In this document: positions 40,137 through 48,711 of the stretch, piece after piece | Layout of the letters: each line of letters begins with the position of its first letter | How positions within the stretch are numbered: position 1 is the stretch's first letter | From: Nocardioides alkalitolerans DSM 16699 | GTDB taxonomy: Bacteria > Actinomycetota > Actinomycetes > Propionibacteriales > Nocardioidaceae | DNA: 64,000 bases | Assembly (NCBI RefSeq): GCF_000426525.1 | Contig: NZ_KE384533.1 | Location: 124,001 to 188,000 of the forward strand | Direction of reading: 5' to 3' | Position numbers and translations under genes: made by a program | Notes under the pieces: model-generated | What the model was told of the DNA's origin: nothing | Databases searched by the model: none | Seen by the model: only the letters and a program-made list of their open reading frames with translations

Positions 40137-40939
40137 GCACCTTCCTGAGCGACACCACCAGCGTGGCCCTCGGGGTCGCTCTGGGCCTCCTCCTCGCCTT
40201 CCTCGTCCTCATGGTGGGCGTGAAGGTGCTGGACCGTATGTCGACCCCGCAGACCGTCAACGTCCAGTGGGGCCAGGCCGAGCCGCTGTGCGGGATCTGC
40301 GGAGGGGTCATCGACTACGCGCCCTCGCATACCGGCCCGGACAGCGCCTCGGTCGACTACATCGTGCCTCTCGCCGATGGCGGGGCCGACAGCCTGGAGA
40401 ACCAGCACGCCGTTCACCGTCGGTGCAACCGGCAGCGCGCCGTCAGCCAGCCCGCCGCAGAGTTCGCCCCCGAGGAAGAGCCCCCGCCGTTCGAGGGCGA
40501 GACCTCGCCGTTCGCCCCGTTCGGCTACTTGGTCGACTGCATGGTCAGAGGGTCACGTGTCGGGCTACTGACACGAACGGGTTTGGACGCCGAGGGTGCA
40601 CTGCACGCGTTTGTTGAGGAGCTGGAGCGTCGATACCCGGGCGTCGCCTTCTACATCGATCGGCCGACGTTGTCCCGCTCAATGCGCCTCAGCGTCAGCA
40701 TCGGCGGGAGCCTGTCGATCGGCACCAGCGTGGACCGCATGCCACCGGAGAACCCGTTCATGCTGCTGGTGCTCTGCGACGACGTTCCCGACTCCGACAT
40801 TGAGGGCGCCGCGGCCCTACTCGCACCCCAGGGGGTGATGTACCGCTACGAGCCGACCGACCCCTCTGACCGGCGACCTCTCGACCCCACCGGACTCGCC
40901 CTCTTCGCCCAGGAGTGGTCGTGGCAGCGGAAGCACTGA
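40133..40939 (+). CDS. Membrane-anchored, HNH-like protein with altered catalytic site
   Basis: 268 residues. An N-terminal membrane helix spans about 10-31 (VALGVALGLLLAFLVLMVGV). A HNH module follows with Cys53/Cys56 (CGICGG), but the usual D-H is D-Y (Asp75-Tyr76 in VDYIVPLADGG), while Asn90 (LEN), His95 and Cys98 (HRRCNR) remain. The general-base histidine is therefore missing. The module is clearly related to the intact HNH gene at 43462, where the same stretch reads VDHIVPLAKGG. Residues after about 110 form a different domain of unknown role. It may be a membrane-bound binding protein rather than a nuclease. Confidence 0.68.
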   Translation: MSTFLSDTTSVALGVALGLLLAFLVLMVGVKVLDRMSTPQTVNVQWGQAEPLCGICGGVIDYAPSHTGPDSASVDYIVPLADGGADSLENQHAVHRRCNRQRAVSQPAAEFAPEEEPPPFEGETSPFAPFGYLVDCMVRGSRVGLLTRTGLDAEGALHAFVEELERRYPGVAFYIDRPTLSRSMRLSVSIGGSLSIGTSVDRMPPENPFMLLVLCDDVPDSDIEGAAALLAPQGVMYRYEPTDPSDRRPLDPTGLALFAQEWSWQRKH

Positions 40940-41574
40940 CGCCGCGGGCGCACGACCTCCCCCCGATGTGGGACGGCGTGCCGGTCACCTGGAGCGCCTG
41001 GGAGACCGAGGCCCCGACGACCATCCGGCTCCACGTCGACGACATGGGCGCCTGCGGCCGATGCGGCAGCCTCGAGCTCACGCTCACCGCCCGCGGTGTC
41101 CTCGAGGGCGACCTGCACCCTCTCCGGCTGTACGTGTCGCGGTGCCCCGACTGCCACCTCGACACCGTGCTCGACCTGGTGGGCGACGAGTCGTGGGAGC
41201 TCGACGACACCGACTACGACGACCAGGGCAGCGCGCCCCCACCACCAGAGGCCGCCACGTCGACGACCAGGCCACGGCCGGGCCCGGCGCCCACCGGCCG
41301 GCCGCTGCCCGCAGAGATCGCCACCTGCGACCGCTGTGGCGCGGACATCATCTGGGCCATCACCGTCGCCGGCCCGAACGGCCCGGGCGGCAAGCGCCAG
41401 CCCCTCAACCCTCACGAGGACCCCGCCGGCAACGTCGCCGCAGTGTCACCACGTCGTGGCAGGGTCCTGGCCCGAGCACTGATGGCCGACGAGCACCACG
41501 ACCCTCACCTCGAGCTCCTCGCGATGCCCCACGCCGCGACCTGCTCACCACGACAGGAGCACCCATGGACCTGA
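40921..41574 (+). CDS. Protein with two zinc-ribbon modules
   Basis: 217 residues from the GTG at 40921, chosen because an aggag sits 5 nt upstream; a GTG 6 nt earlier is in frame. It overlaps the previous gene by 19 bp. Two ribbons are visible: CGRCGSLEL...CPDCHL near 40-75 and CDRCGADIIW near 135-144. The linker is proline-rich. The end includes a His/Asp-rich segment. No enzymatic motif. Confidence 0.58.
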   Translation: MAAEALTPRAHDLPPMWDGVPVTWSAWETEAPTTIRLHVDDMGACGRCGSLELTLTARGVLEGDLHPLRLYVSRCPDCHLDTVLDLVGDESWELDDTDYDDQGSAPPPPEAATSTTRPRPGPAPTGRPLPAEIATCDRCGADIIWAITVAGPNGPGGKRQPLNPHEDPAGNVAAVSPRRGRVLARALMADEHHDPHLELLAMPHAATCSPRQEHPWT

Positions 41575-41828
41575 CACCCATGACCCCCGAGCACGAGGCC
41601 GCCGTCTCGGCCGAGCTCGTCCGCCTCACCCTCGGGCACCCCGGGCGACAACGTCCCGAGCTCGTCAAGCGCCTCACGCTGCGCGAAGTCGCGCTCGAGG
41701 TCGGCCGGATCGTAGGCGAGACCGTGCGTGCCGTCGCGCGCGTCCTCGACGAGCCCGCGATGCGCGCCCTTGGCCACGCCCACCACACGGGGCACGACCC
41801 CGACGCCTACACGCTGATCGGAGACTGA
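41565..41828 (+). CDS. Small helical early protein (unknown)
   Basis: 87 residues from the ATG at 41565, Shine-Dalgarno caggag. Three predicted helices with many Arg/Glu. No motif recognised. Followed by a 3-bp gap. Confidence 0.55.
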   Translation: MDLTPMTPEHEAAVSAELVRLTLGHPGRQRPELVKRLTLREVALEVGRIVGETVRAVARVLDEPAMRALGHAHHTGHDPDAYTLIGD

Positions 41829-41831
41829 CCC

Positions 41832-42203
41832 ATGCCCCTGAACGACACGACCAACGTCGCTCTCGCTGTCGATGACCGGCTCCGCTTCGACGGCAAGGCC
41901 ACCAGCTGGCGGGTCCGAGCTGTCTCGGACGACGGCCGATACGTGCTCGCCACCGCCTCGCTGTTCGGCGACGTCGCCTACACCATCCTCGACTGGGAGC
42001 AGGGCGTCCGCGGCCCCCTGAACGTCATCGGGGGCGGCATGGGCATCGACACCACCAGTGGCCCCGACGAGCAGATCAACAAGACGATGAACATGATCAC
42101 GGGCACCGATCAGGCCCTCGCGGCCAGCACGTGGGAGGTCTCGCGCCGCAACCGGGTGCCGATCGCCATCACCCGCCACGTCAAGGCCGGAGACGCCAAG
42201 TGA
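41832..42203 (+). CDS. Early phage protein (unknown)
   Basis: 123 residues. Beta-rich with a GGGMGIDTTSG loop. No Cys/His clusters and no recognised motif. The GTG of the next gene overlaps its stop. Confidence 0.55.
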   Translation: MPLNDTTNVALAVDDRLRFDGKATSWRVRAVSDDGRYVLATASLFGDVAYTILDWEQGVRGPLNVIGGGMGIDTTSGPDEQINKTMNMITGTDQALAASTWEVSRRNRVPIAITRHVKAGDAK

Positions 42204-42973
42204 CCGAGACCACCTCACCTCCCGGGCTGTGGCTCTCCACCGAATCGCTCCTGAGCAACCACGGCTTCAACGACGGCGACATGCCCGACGACGTCTGGGA
42301 CGCCCTCGACGCCGCCAGCATCCCCCACGACGAGATCGACTGGCACCACGTGCTGCGCGGGTACGTCCGCACCATGCTGCTGCCCGCCAGTCCGCACCGC
42401 GTCGAGGTGGAGGACGTCTCGACCAGCCACAACCCGATCCGCGCGACCAAGGTCGATGGCCGGTCCGTCGACGCCTTCCTCGGGCCCGACCAGCTCGGAC
42501 CCGCGATGCGCCACGTCGGCGTGCTCGTGCCCATGGGGCAGCTCGTCGAGGACCTGCGCCAGGCCACCACCGGCCTGCACCTGGCCGCCGCCGAGCTGCT
42601 CGACCGGTACGGCTTCGACGACGGCCGCTGCCCCGAGGGGTTCTACGACTGGCTCGAGGCCCGCGGCCTCCCCGATCCCACCCGCGCCGAGTGGTGTGCA
42701 GTACTCCGACGAGCCGTCCGGGCCGCCCTCCTGCCCCTCAGCCGGTTCGCGCACATCGAGATCCGCGACGTCGACGCGATCGTCCACACGCCCCTGCAGC
42801 TCGACCGCGTCGACGGTCGCCCGGTGCGATGGAACGGCAACCGTGCCACGCCCGACCATCTCGCGTTCTTCCACAGCGACATCGCGGTCACCGTGCCGTG
42901 GTCCGACCTAGGAGATCTCCTAGCGCGCATCCGCGCCGGCGACGAGACGGGCGAGGGATGGACCTGGCGATGA
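42200..42973 (+). CDS. Protein with an internal tandem duplication (unknown)
   Basis: 257 residues, GTG start overlapping the previous stop. The sequence is two copies of a domain of about 85 residues. Copy 1 contains LLSNHGFNDGDMPDDVWDAL then HVLRGYVRTMLLPASPHRVE and KVDGRSVD. Copy 2 contains LLDRYGFDDGRCPEGFYDWL then AVLRRAVRAALLPLSRFAHI and RVDGRPVR. The repeated G-F-[ND]-D-G loop and VDGR motif argue for a ligand-binding or dimer-forming unit. I do not recognise the domain. Confidence 0.66.
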   Translation: MTETTSPPGLWLSTESLLSNHGFNDGDMPDDVWDALDAASIPHDEIDWHHVLRGYVRTMLLPASPHRVEVEDVSTSHNPIRATKVDGRSVDAFLGPDQLGPAMRHVGVLVPMGQLVEDLRQATTGLHLAAAELLDRYGFDDGRCPEGFYDWLEARGLPDPTRAEWCAVLRRAVRAALLPLSRFAHIEIRDVDAIVHTPLQLDRVDGRPVRWNGNRATPDHLAFFHSDIAVTVPWSDLGDLLARIRAGDETGEGWTWR

Positions 42974-43170
42974 CCGCCCGCGACCTGGTTACCCTCTCGT
43001 CCGCCGCCAAGACCCTCGGACTGGCGCGCACCACGATCAGCACCTGGGCGAACCGTGACGGGCTGCTACAGCCCGTAGGCATGAGCCCAGACGGCATCGC
43101 GCTGTACGACCTCGCGTCGGTGCGCGCGATCGCGGCCGAACGCACACGCCGGCGACGGCCCAGAGGTTGA
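42970..43170 (+). CDS. Small MerR-like DNA-binding protein, last early gene
   Basis: 66 residues, ATGA overlap. A helix-turn-helix with LSSAAKTLGLARTTISTWAN, a turn, then YDLASVRAIAAER, and an Arg-rich tail (RTRRRRPRG). This is a winged excisionase-type fold. As the last gene before the terminators it could regulate the switch to late expression. Confidence 0.68.
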   Translation: MTARDLVTLSSAAKTLGLARTTISTWANRDGLLQPVGMSPDGIALYDLASVRAIAAERTRRRRPRG

Positions 43171-43221
43171 CAGCACAACGATTTTGCGTCACCCTCCTGT
43201 CATCCTCACCTGACTTGCACC

Positions 43222-43255
43222 CGAGCCCCGCCGCCCTCGTTGGCCGCGGGGCTCG
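43222..43255 (+). terminator. First terminator after the early operon
   Basis: A 10-bp stem (cgagccccgc with gcggggctcg) with a 14-nt loop, 52 bp past the last early stop. No long T-run follows, as is usual in high-GC genomes. Confidence 0.72.
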
Positions 43256-43301
43256 CTGCATCCCGACCACGTGGAGGCATGGGGCCCCCTCGTCGGGCGG
43301 A

Positions 43302-43337
43302 CAGCCGGCCCGAGTCTCCCCCGTCTCGGGCCGGCTG
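43302..43337 (+). terminator. Second terminator after the early operon
   Basis: A perfect 13-bp stem (cagccggcccgag with ctcgggccggctg) with a 10-nt loop. With the hairpin 50 bp upstream this makes a tandem stop to early transcription before the late genes. Confidence 0.8.
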
Positions 43338-43461
43338 CACCGTCACCCATGGGCTGTCAGGGAGGTGACCCCCTGGTGCAGGACGACACCCCCCTCCCCT
43401 CGAGCTACCCCCCACCCCCCTCACGCTCTGAGGCGGGCGCTCGAGCACCAGGCGGGCAGCG

Positions 43462-43764
43462 ATGAGCACGACGCAGCCCCGGGCCGCACGCAACACCACG
43501 ACGCGTGACAGGCACCGTGCGCAGATCCGCAGAGCCAAGCCGCCGTGCGGGATCTGCGGCGCGGACATCGACTACGGGCTTCCCCACCTCGACCCGGGCG
43601 CCTTCGTGGTCGACCACATCGTGCCGCTGGCCAAGGGCGGCGCGGACACGCTGGAGAACAAGCAGGCAGCTCATCGCCTGTGCAACCGCGTGAAGTCGGA
43701 CAAGACCGATGAGTCCGGCCTGGTCACGATCAGGGTCTTCGTCACCGATCGCTGTTGGTGGTGA
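43462..43764 (+). CDS. HNH endonuclease beside the terminase
   Basis: 100 residues. The HNH core is complete: Cys29/Cys32 (CGICGA), Asp51-His52 (VVDHIVPLAKGG), Asn66 (ENKQAAH), His71 and Cys74 (HRLCNR). In HK97-like phages such a small HNH protein beside the terminase is needed with the large subunit for cutting at cos. The gene order HNH, TerS, TerL here matches that arrangement. It shares its module with the degenerate membrane protein at 40133. Confidence 0.88.
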   Translation: MSTTQPRAARNTTTRDRHRAQIRRAKPPCGICGADIDYGLPHLDPGAFVVDHIVPLAKGGADTLENKQAAHRLCNRVKSDKTDESGLVTIRVFVTDRCWW

Positions 43765-43767
43765 GGG

Positions 43768-43795
43768 GGGTGGGGAGGGTCCCCCGCCCCCACCC
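43768..43795. other. G/C-rich inverted repeat between HNH and small terminase
   Basis: GGGTGGGG and CCCCACCC arms with an AGGGTCCCCC-type centre, directly after the HNH stop. Preceding Gs extend the G-runs. It may be a terminator, or a structural part of a cos/packaging region that lies between the HNH and terminase genes in many phages. Confidence 0.5.
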
Positions 43796-43865
43796 GGTCT
43801 CGCCCCTCTTGGCATAGGCGAGCACCCCCCATCCCGTTTTTCCACGTTGCGGGGAGGTGGTCCCA

Positions 43866-44189
43866 ATGCCCCGCAAGCCCACCCTCCGCTCGGTCGGACC
43901 CGACGAGACGCCCCCCGAGACCGCTGAGGAGAAGGCGGAGAAGCGCAAGCCGCGCACCGTGCTCGCCGCGGCGCAGTCGGGCTCGCGCCTCGAGGAGCTG
44001 CGGGCGATGCGCGTTGTCATCGCCCGTCGACTCGACGACCCGAACACCCCGGCCCGCGACCTCGCCGCACTCTCGCGTCGCCAGCTCGAGATCGGCCGCG
44101 AGGTCGAGGCCATCGAGATCGCGGAGGACGAGGACCACTCGGTCGTCGTGAAGACCGACGACGAGGCGTGGGATGGGACGGGGTACTGA
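43866..44189 (+). CDS. Small terminase subunit (predicted)
   Basis: 107 residues from the ATG at 43866, which follows cggggagg by 8 nt. The N-terminus is Lys/Pro-rich. The middle is a helix-rich segment (KPRTVLAAAQSGSRLEELRAMRV) and a conserved ARDLAALSRRQLEIGREVEAIE helix typical of phage small terminases from actinophages. It should bind the packaging site and present it to the large subunit. Position before TerL supports this; sequence evidence is moderate. Confidence 0.68.
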   Translation: MPRKPTLRSVGPDETPPETAEEKAEKRKPRTVLAAAQSGSRLEELRAMRVVIARRLDDPNTPARDLAALSRRQLEIGREVEAIEIAEDEDHSVVVKTDDEAWDGTGY

Positions 44190-44203
44190 GGTGCCCCTGA
44201 ACC

Positions 44204-45646
44204 ATGCCGGCCGCTGCACCCGCCACTGACGATCGCCCGCTCTCCGCGGTCGCGCGCCACGTCGTGGCGCCCGCGGAGATCGCGGCGACCAGCTGGCCCA
44301 AGGTGCGCGACACCTGCCACCGGCTCGGGTGGGGTTTCGACGGGTGGCAGGACGGCGGCGGCCGGCTCATCCTCGCGAAGCGCGCCGACGGGTCGTACGC
44401 CGCGGACACCGTCGCCATCTCTATCCCCCGTCAGGCCGGCAAGACGTACCTGATCGCGTGCATCATCTTCGCGCTGTGCCTGCTCGAGCCCGGCACCACC
44501 GTGATCTGGACCGCGCACCGCAAGTCCACCGCCCGCGAGACGTTCGACCAGTTCGACGGCATGTCGCTGCGACCCAAGGTCGCGCCCCACATCCGCCAGG
44601 TTCTGCGCGGCAAGGGCGACGAGGCGATCCTCTTCAACAACGGCTCGCGCATCCTGTTCGGCGCGCGTGAGTCCGGGTTCGGTCGCGGGTTTGCCGGCGT
44701 CGACGTGCTCGTGTGCGACGAGGGTCAGATCCTCCCCGAGTCCACGCTCGAGGACCTGGGCGCCACCCAGAACACCGCACCCAACCCGCTGTTCTTCGTC
44801 ATGGGCACACCGCCGCGACCCAAGGACGCCGGCGAGTACTTCACCGCGCTACGCCAAGAAGCCCTCGACGGGGAGTCCGACACCACGCTGTACATCGAGA
44901 CCAGCGCCGACCGCGGCGCCGAGCCGATGGACACCGAGCAGCTGCGCAAGGCCAACCCATCCTTCCCGCACCGCACGACCTACCGCGCACTCCTGCGACT
45001 GCGGAAGAAGCTGAAGAGCCCCGACTCGTGGAACCGCGAGGCGCTCGGCATCTGGGACCAGGTCTCCGTGCACACCGCGGTGCTCCGCGCGGCCGCGTGG
45101 ACGCTGCTCACCGACGAGGGCCCCGACTACGGCGCCCGGCCCGACGGCATGGCCGTCGACATGTCCCACGCCCGCGAGATCTCGGTGGCCGCGTGCTGGC
45201 CCAACGGCGAGAAGTCCCACCTCGAGGAGGTGTGGGCCGGCATCGACGAGCCCGCCGCGATCGACTGGATCGTCCAGGCCGCCGGTCGCCGGGTCCCCGT
45301 GGTGATCGACTCCCAATCCCCGGCCGCGTCGATGATCCCCACCCTGAAGGCCCGAGGCGTCAAGGTCGTCAGCGGCTCGGGCGCCGTCATGGGCCAGGCC
45401 TGCGGCGGATGGCTCGCGGCCGCGAACGGCAACCTGCTCACCCACTGCGACCAGGACGTCATCGCCGCGGCGATCGCCGGCGTACGACGCCGCCCGATCG
45501 GCAAGGCCGGAGCGTTCGGGTGGGACCGCACCGACCCCGCGGTCAACATCGCGCCCCTCGTCGCGATCACCCTCGCGCTGTTCGCCTCGTCGATCCGCAA
45601 GAAGCGGCAGTCGGCCGGCGCCCGTCGCGCCGTCGTCATGAGCTGA
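44204..45646 (+). CDS. Large terminase subunit
   Basis: 480 residues. The ATPase domain has Walker A SIPRQAGKT (73-81) and Walker B VDVLVCDEGQ (about 160-169, with the catalytic Glu in DEGQ). A coupling motif follows near VMGTPPRP. The C-terminal nuclease has an RNase H-like set of acidic residues, including the Asp in GMAVDMSHARE and in VVIDSQS. It powers DNA into the prohead and cuts the concatemer. The gene is intact, so the packaging motor is predicted to be functional. Confidence 0.95.
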   Translation: MPAAAPATDDRPLSAVARHVVAPAEIAATSWPKVRDTCHRLGWGFDGWQDGGGRLILAKRADGSYAADTVAISIPRQAGKTYLIACIIFALCLLEPGTTVIWTAHRKSTARETFDQFDGMSLRPKVAPHIRQVLRGKGDEAILFNNGSRILFGARESGFGRGFAGVDVLVCDEGQILPESTLEDLGATQNTAPNPLFFVMGTPPRPKDAGEYFTALRQEALDGESDTTLYIETSADRGAEPMDTEQLRKANPSFPHRTTYRALLRLRKKLKSPDSWNREALGIWDQVSVHTAVLRAAAWTLLTDEGPDYGARPDGMAVDMSHAREISVAACWPNGEKSHLEEVWAGIDEPAAIDWIVQAAGRRVPVVIDSQSPAASMIPTLKARGVKVVSGSGAVMGQACGGWLAAANGNLLTHCDQDVIAAAIAGVRRRPIGKAGAFGWDRTDPAVNIAPLVAITLALFASSIRKKRQSAGARRAVVMS

Positions 45647-45662
45647 GGAGGTGGTGGCCACC

Positions 45663-47234
45663 GTGAGCGACCTGATCCCGACCTTCACCGCGCCCCCCGC
45701 CGGCGCCGGCACGGACACCCGCTCCAGCACTGGCGCGGGCGCTGGTGCTGCCCGGTTCGACGGGTCGGCGCCCGCGCACCTGCGCCTGCACCGCCTCAGC
45801 GACGCGGAGGAGAAGAAGCGCAACCGGCTCGTCGCCCAGCTGCGGGTCGCGCAGAAGGTCAACGCTCGCCAGCAGTCGTACTACGAGGGATCGAAGCGGG
45901 TCCGCGACCTCGGCATCTCCATCCCCCCGCACCTCAAGGACGTCGAGGCCGTCACCGCCTGGCCCGAGATCGTCGTCGACGTCATCGACGAGCGCTCCGA
46001 CTGGCGAGGCTGGACCGTCGACGTCGACGACCCCGACGGCGAGCCGGGCGCCGGCGACCCGCTCGGCCTGGGCGAGGCGTACGACGTCAACCACCTCGGC
46101 ATCGAGGTCAGCCAGGCCGTGCTCGACTCCCTGATCAACGGGATCGGGTTCCTCTCCACCGGCACGGGCGAGGACGGCGAGCCCGACGTCCTGGTCAAGG
46201 CGGAGTCGCCGTCGATGATGACGGCCACCTGGTCCCCGCGGTTGCGGCGCGCGGTCGAGGCGCTGCGCGAGAACAAGGCCTCTACCGGTCGCATCACCGG
46301 CTGGACCCTGTTCGAGCTCGACAGCACCATCACCACCGAGCGCCGCGACGGCGGCGGGCTGCTGGTCGTGGACCGCGACGAGCACGAGATGAACCGCATC
46401 CCCGTCGCGGTGCTGCTGAACCGGCCGCGCTCCTCGCGCACCTCGGGGCGCTCGGAGATCACCCGCGCCGTTCGGTCGTTCACCGAGTCGGGCATGCGGA
46501 CGTTGCTTGGCATGGAGGTCTCCCGCGAGTTCTACGCCGCGCCCCAGCGCTTCCTGATGGGCGCCAACGAGGACATGTTCCTCGACGAGAAGGGCAACCT
46601 GAAGCCGGCGTGGGAGGTCCTCCTCGGCCGTGTGCTGGTCGCCCCGCTCAACGAGGTGGACGAGGCCCCCACCGCGGGGCAGTTCTCGGCCGCGTCGCCG
46701 CAGCCGTTCACCGAGGTCCTGAAGTCGCTCGCGCAGATGGTCAGCGCCGCGACCGGGCTGCCCGCCACCCACCTCGGGTTCGCGACCGACAACCCCTCGT
46801 CGGCCGACGCGATCGACAAGGCCGACCGGCGGCTGAATAGCCGCGCTCGGCGCCGCCACAGCCAGTACGACCTGGGCCTCATCGAGCTCGGCCGAACCAT
46901 CTGCCTGTGGCGCGACGACGATCTTCCGCCGGCGGGCATCATCCGCTCGCTGTGGACCGACCCGGGCGCACCGCCGCCGGCCGCGCAGGCCGACCGCGCG
47001 GTGAAGATGATCACCGCCGGCGCGCTCGACCCGACGTGGGACTTCACGCTCGAGCAGTTCGGACTCACCGACGACGAGATCCGGCGCGTGAAGAAGGAGC
47101 GCCTGCGCACCCAGGGGCGCACGTCGCTGACCGAGATCATCGACCGAGTCCAGGCCGGGGCCGGCGGCGCACCGGCCGACGGCGCGGGCGGCGAAGGCGA
47201 CGGCAGTGGCGACGGCGTTCAGCCTCCAGCGTGA
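45663..47234 (+). CDS. Portal protein (SPP1 gp6-like)
   Basis: 523 residues from the GTG at 45663, 8 nt after gaggaggtgg. Two earlier GTGs lie inside that site. The family core is visible: RLVAQLRVAQKVNARQQSYY, VEAVTAWPEIVVDVIDERSD, PVAVLLNRPRSSRTSGRSEI, and TGLPATHLGFATDNPSSADAI. Twelve copies form the ring at the prohead vertex through which DNA enters. A glycine-rich tail overlaps the next gene. Confidence 0.94.
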   Translation: MSDLIPTFTAPPAGAGTDTRSSTGAGAGAARFDGSAPAHLRLHRLSDAEEKKRNRLVAQLRVAQKVNARQQSYYEGSKRVRDLGISIPPHLKDVEAVTAWPEIVVDVIDERSDWRGWTVDVDDPDGEPGAGDPLGLGEAYDVNHLGIEVSQAVLDSLINGIGFLSTGTGEDGEPDVLVKAESPSMMTATWSPRLRRAVEALRENKASTGRITGWTLFELDSTITTERRDGGGLLVVDRDEHEMNRIPVAVLLNRPRSSRTSGRSEITRAVRSFTESGMRTLLGMEVSREFYAAPQRFLMGANEDMFLDEKGNLKPAWEVLLGRVLVAPLNEVDEAPTAGQFSAASPQPFTEVLKSLAQMVSAATGLPATHLGFATDNPSSADAIDKADRRLNSRARRRHSQYDLGLIELGRTICLWRDDDLPPAGIIRSLWTDPGAPPPAAQADRAVKMITAGALDPTWDFTLEQFGLTDDEIRRVKKERLRTQGRTSLTEIIDRVQAGAGGAPADGAGGEGDGSGDGVQPPA

Positions 47235-47871
47235 CGTCGGTGCCCTGACGGGCCTGGCCCAGACCGAGATCGACGCGCTCTTCGCCCAGCTCGTCGACGC
47301 TGCCCAGGCGCGCGAAGCCCTCAACGACGTCCTGCCCGCTCTGATCCTGCAGTACGGGCAGGCCGCGGCCGCGATGGCCGCCGACTGGTACGACGAGCTC
47401 CGCCTCGAGTTCGGCGTCGCCGGCCGGTTCACCGCCACGCCGGCCCAGCTCGGAGACCCGGGCGCGGCCGCGCTCGTCGGATGGGCCGAGACCACCTCGA
47501 CCGACCTCAGCGCAATGTCCTCGCTCATCGCCGGCGGCGTCGCCCGCCGCGTGGGGAACTGGGCCCGACAGACCGTCATGGGCTCGAGCCTGGCCGACCC
47601 CCGCGCCAGCGGGTGGCAGCGCGTCGCCCGCACCAACGGCTGCGACTTCTGCGTGATGCTCGCGCGCCGCGGCGCGGTCTACACCCAGCGCGGCGTCAAC
47701 TTCGGCGCCCACGACGACTGCAACTGCGGAGCCGCACCCAAGTGGTCCGGCCGAGGCGACGTGTTCGACGTCGCCGACTACCGCAAGTCCACCCGCACCG
47801 ACCGCACCACCGACGCCCAGCGCGAGGCCTCGAACGCCCGGGCCCGCGACTGGATCGCGAACAACCTCTGA
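47206..47871 (+). CDS. MuF-like minor head protein
   Basis: 221 residues, overlapping the portal gene by 29 bp. The helical N-terminal half is followed by the MuF-type core GWQRVARTNGCDFCVMLARR, GVNFGAHDDCNCGAAPKW, with conserved Cys and His. Such proteins join the portal to head assembly and some are ejected with the DNA. The C-terminus is short and has no toxin domain. Confidence 0.85.
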   Translation: MATAFSLQRDVGALTGLAQTEIDALFAQLVDAAQAREALNDVLPALILQYGQAAAAMAADWYDELRLEFGVAGRFTATPAQLGDPGAAALVGWAETTSTDLSAMSSLIAGGVARRVGNWARQTVMGSSLADPRASGWQRVARTNGCDFCVMLARRGAVYTQRGVNFGAHDDCNCGAAPKWSGRGDVFDVADYRKSTRTDRTTDAQREASNARARDWIANNL

Positions 47872-47946
47872 CCACCCGCCGCGCCGCACGACGACGGCGC
47901 GGGACCACGGGGTCATCGTCGGCCCACTCCCACCGGAGGACGTCCC

Positions 47947-48711
47947 ATGCGCACCAACAACCTCACCCCCGCTCTCGACGCGTTCCGCCGCGGCCTGCCC
48001 GTCAAGCCCGTCGGCTACCTGCCCAACGGCCGCGCGGTCTACCCGATCGCCGGCGGCGCCCCCGACGACGGGGACGGCAAGGGTGGCGACGACAACGGCG
48101 ACGACGGCGGCAAGGACAAGGGCGGCGACAACGGCGGCGCCGACAACGAGGACAAGTTCACCCCGATCACCAGCCAGGCCGACCTCGACAAGGTCCTCGG
48201 CAAGCGCCTCGAGCGCGAGCGCGGCAAGTTCCCCGACTACGACGACCTGAAGAAGAAGGCCGAGCAGTACGACAAGCACCTCGAGGAGACCGCCACCGAG
48301 CAGGAGAAGGCCGTCAAGGCCGCACGCCAGGAGGGCGAGAACGCCGCGGTCGAGCGGACCAACACCTACCTCATCAACGCCAAGGCCGAGGTCGCTGCCG
48401 CCACCGCGAAGTTCCGCAACCCGGCCACCGCGGTCAAGCTGATGGACCTCTCCGGCGTCACCGTCACGAACGGCGTGGTCGACGCGGCCGCGGTCAAGGC
48501 CGCCGCCGAGAAGCTCGCCGAGAGCGACCCGTACCTCGTCGACACCGGCGACGGCAAGGGCCGCCGCCCCAGCCCCGACAAGAACCAGGGCGGCTCCGAT
48601 GACAAGCCGAGCGCCTCGGTCGCCGCCGGCCGCGACGCCTACGCCGAGCAGAAGGCGCGTCGCAACGGCGGCTCCACGAACTCGGGCTCCGGCTCGAGCA
48701 ACAACTCCTGA
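47947..48711 (+). CDS. Scaffolding protein (predicted)
   Basis: 254 residues. An N-terminal Gly/Asp-rich linker (about 37-68) precedes a highly charged helical segment (LGKRLERERGKFPDYDDLKK to EEQEKAVKAAR), then a short folded part around AAATAKFRNPATAVKLMDLS. This layout, before the decoration and capsid genes, is typical of siphovirus scaffold (GP20-like) proteins. It should guide capsid assembly and then leave the prohead. No protease was found nearby. Confidence 0.84.
   Translation: MRTNNLTPALDAFRRGLPVKPVGYLPNGRAVYPIAGGAPDDGDGKGGDDNGDDGGKDKGGDNGGADNEDKFTPITSQADLDKVLGKRLERERGKFPDYDDLKKKAEQYDKHLEETATEQEKAVKAARQEGENAAVERTNTYLINAKAEVAAATAKFRNPATAVKLMDLSGVTVTNGVVDAAAVKAAAEKLAESDPYLVDTGDGKGRRPSPDKNQGGSDDKPSASVAAGRDAYAEQKARRNGGSTNSGSGSSNNS

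Larger units (their letters stand above)
43171..43461. other. Early/late boundary region without genes
   Basis: About 290 bp without a convincing coding frame. Two strong hairpins (listed separately) are followed by a C-rich tract at 43389-43420. On the minus strand that tract has four G-runs of 6, 6, 4 and 6 separated by short loops, a G-quadruplex-type pattern. This is a plausible transcription boundary and, with the HNH and terminase genes next door, near the expected cos or packaging site. Confidence 0.6.

Noticed and set aside
43462..43764. HNH gene as a homing endonuclease or intron remnant
   Set aside because: The terminase genes are continuous and the HNH-TerS-TerL order is normal for cos-type phages. 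There is no sign of an intron.
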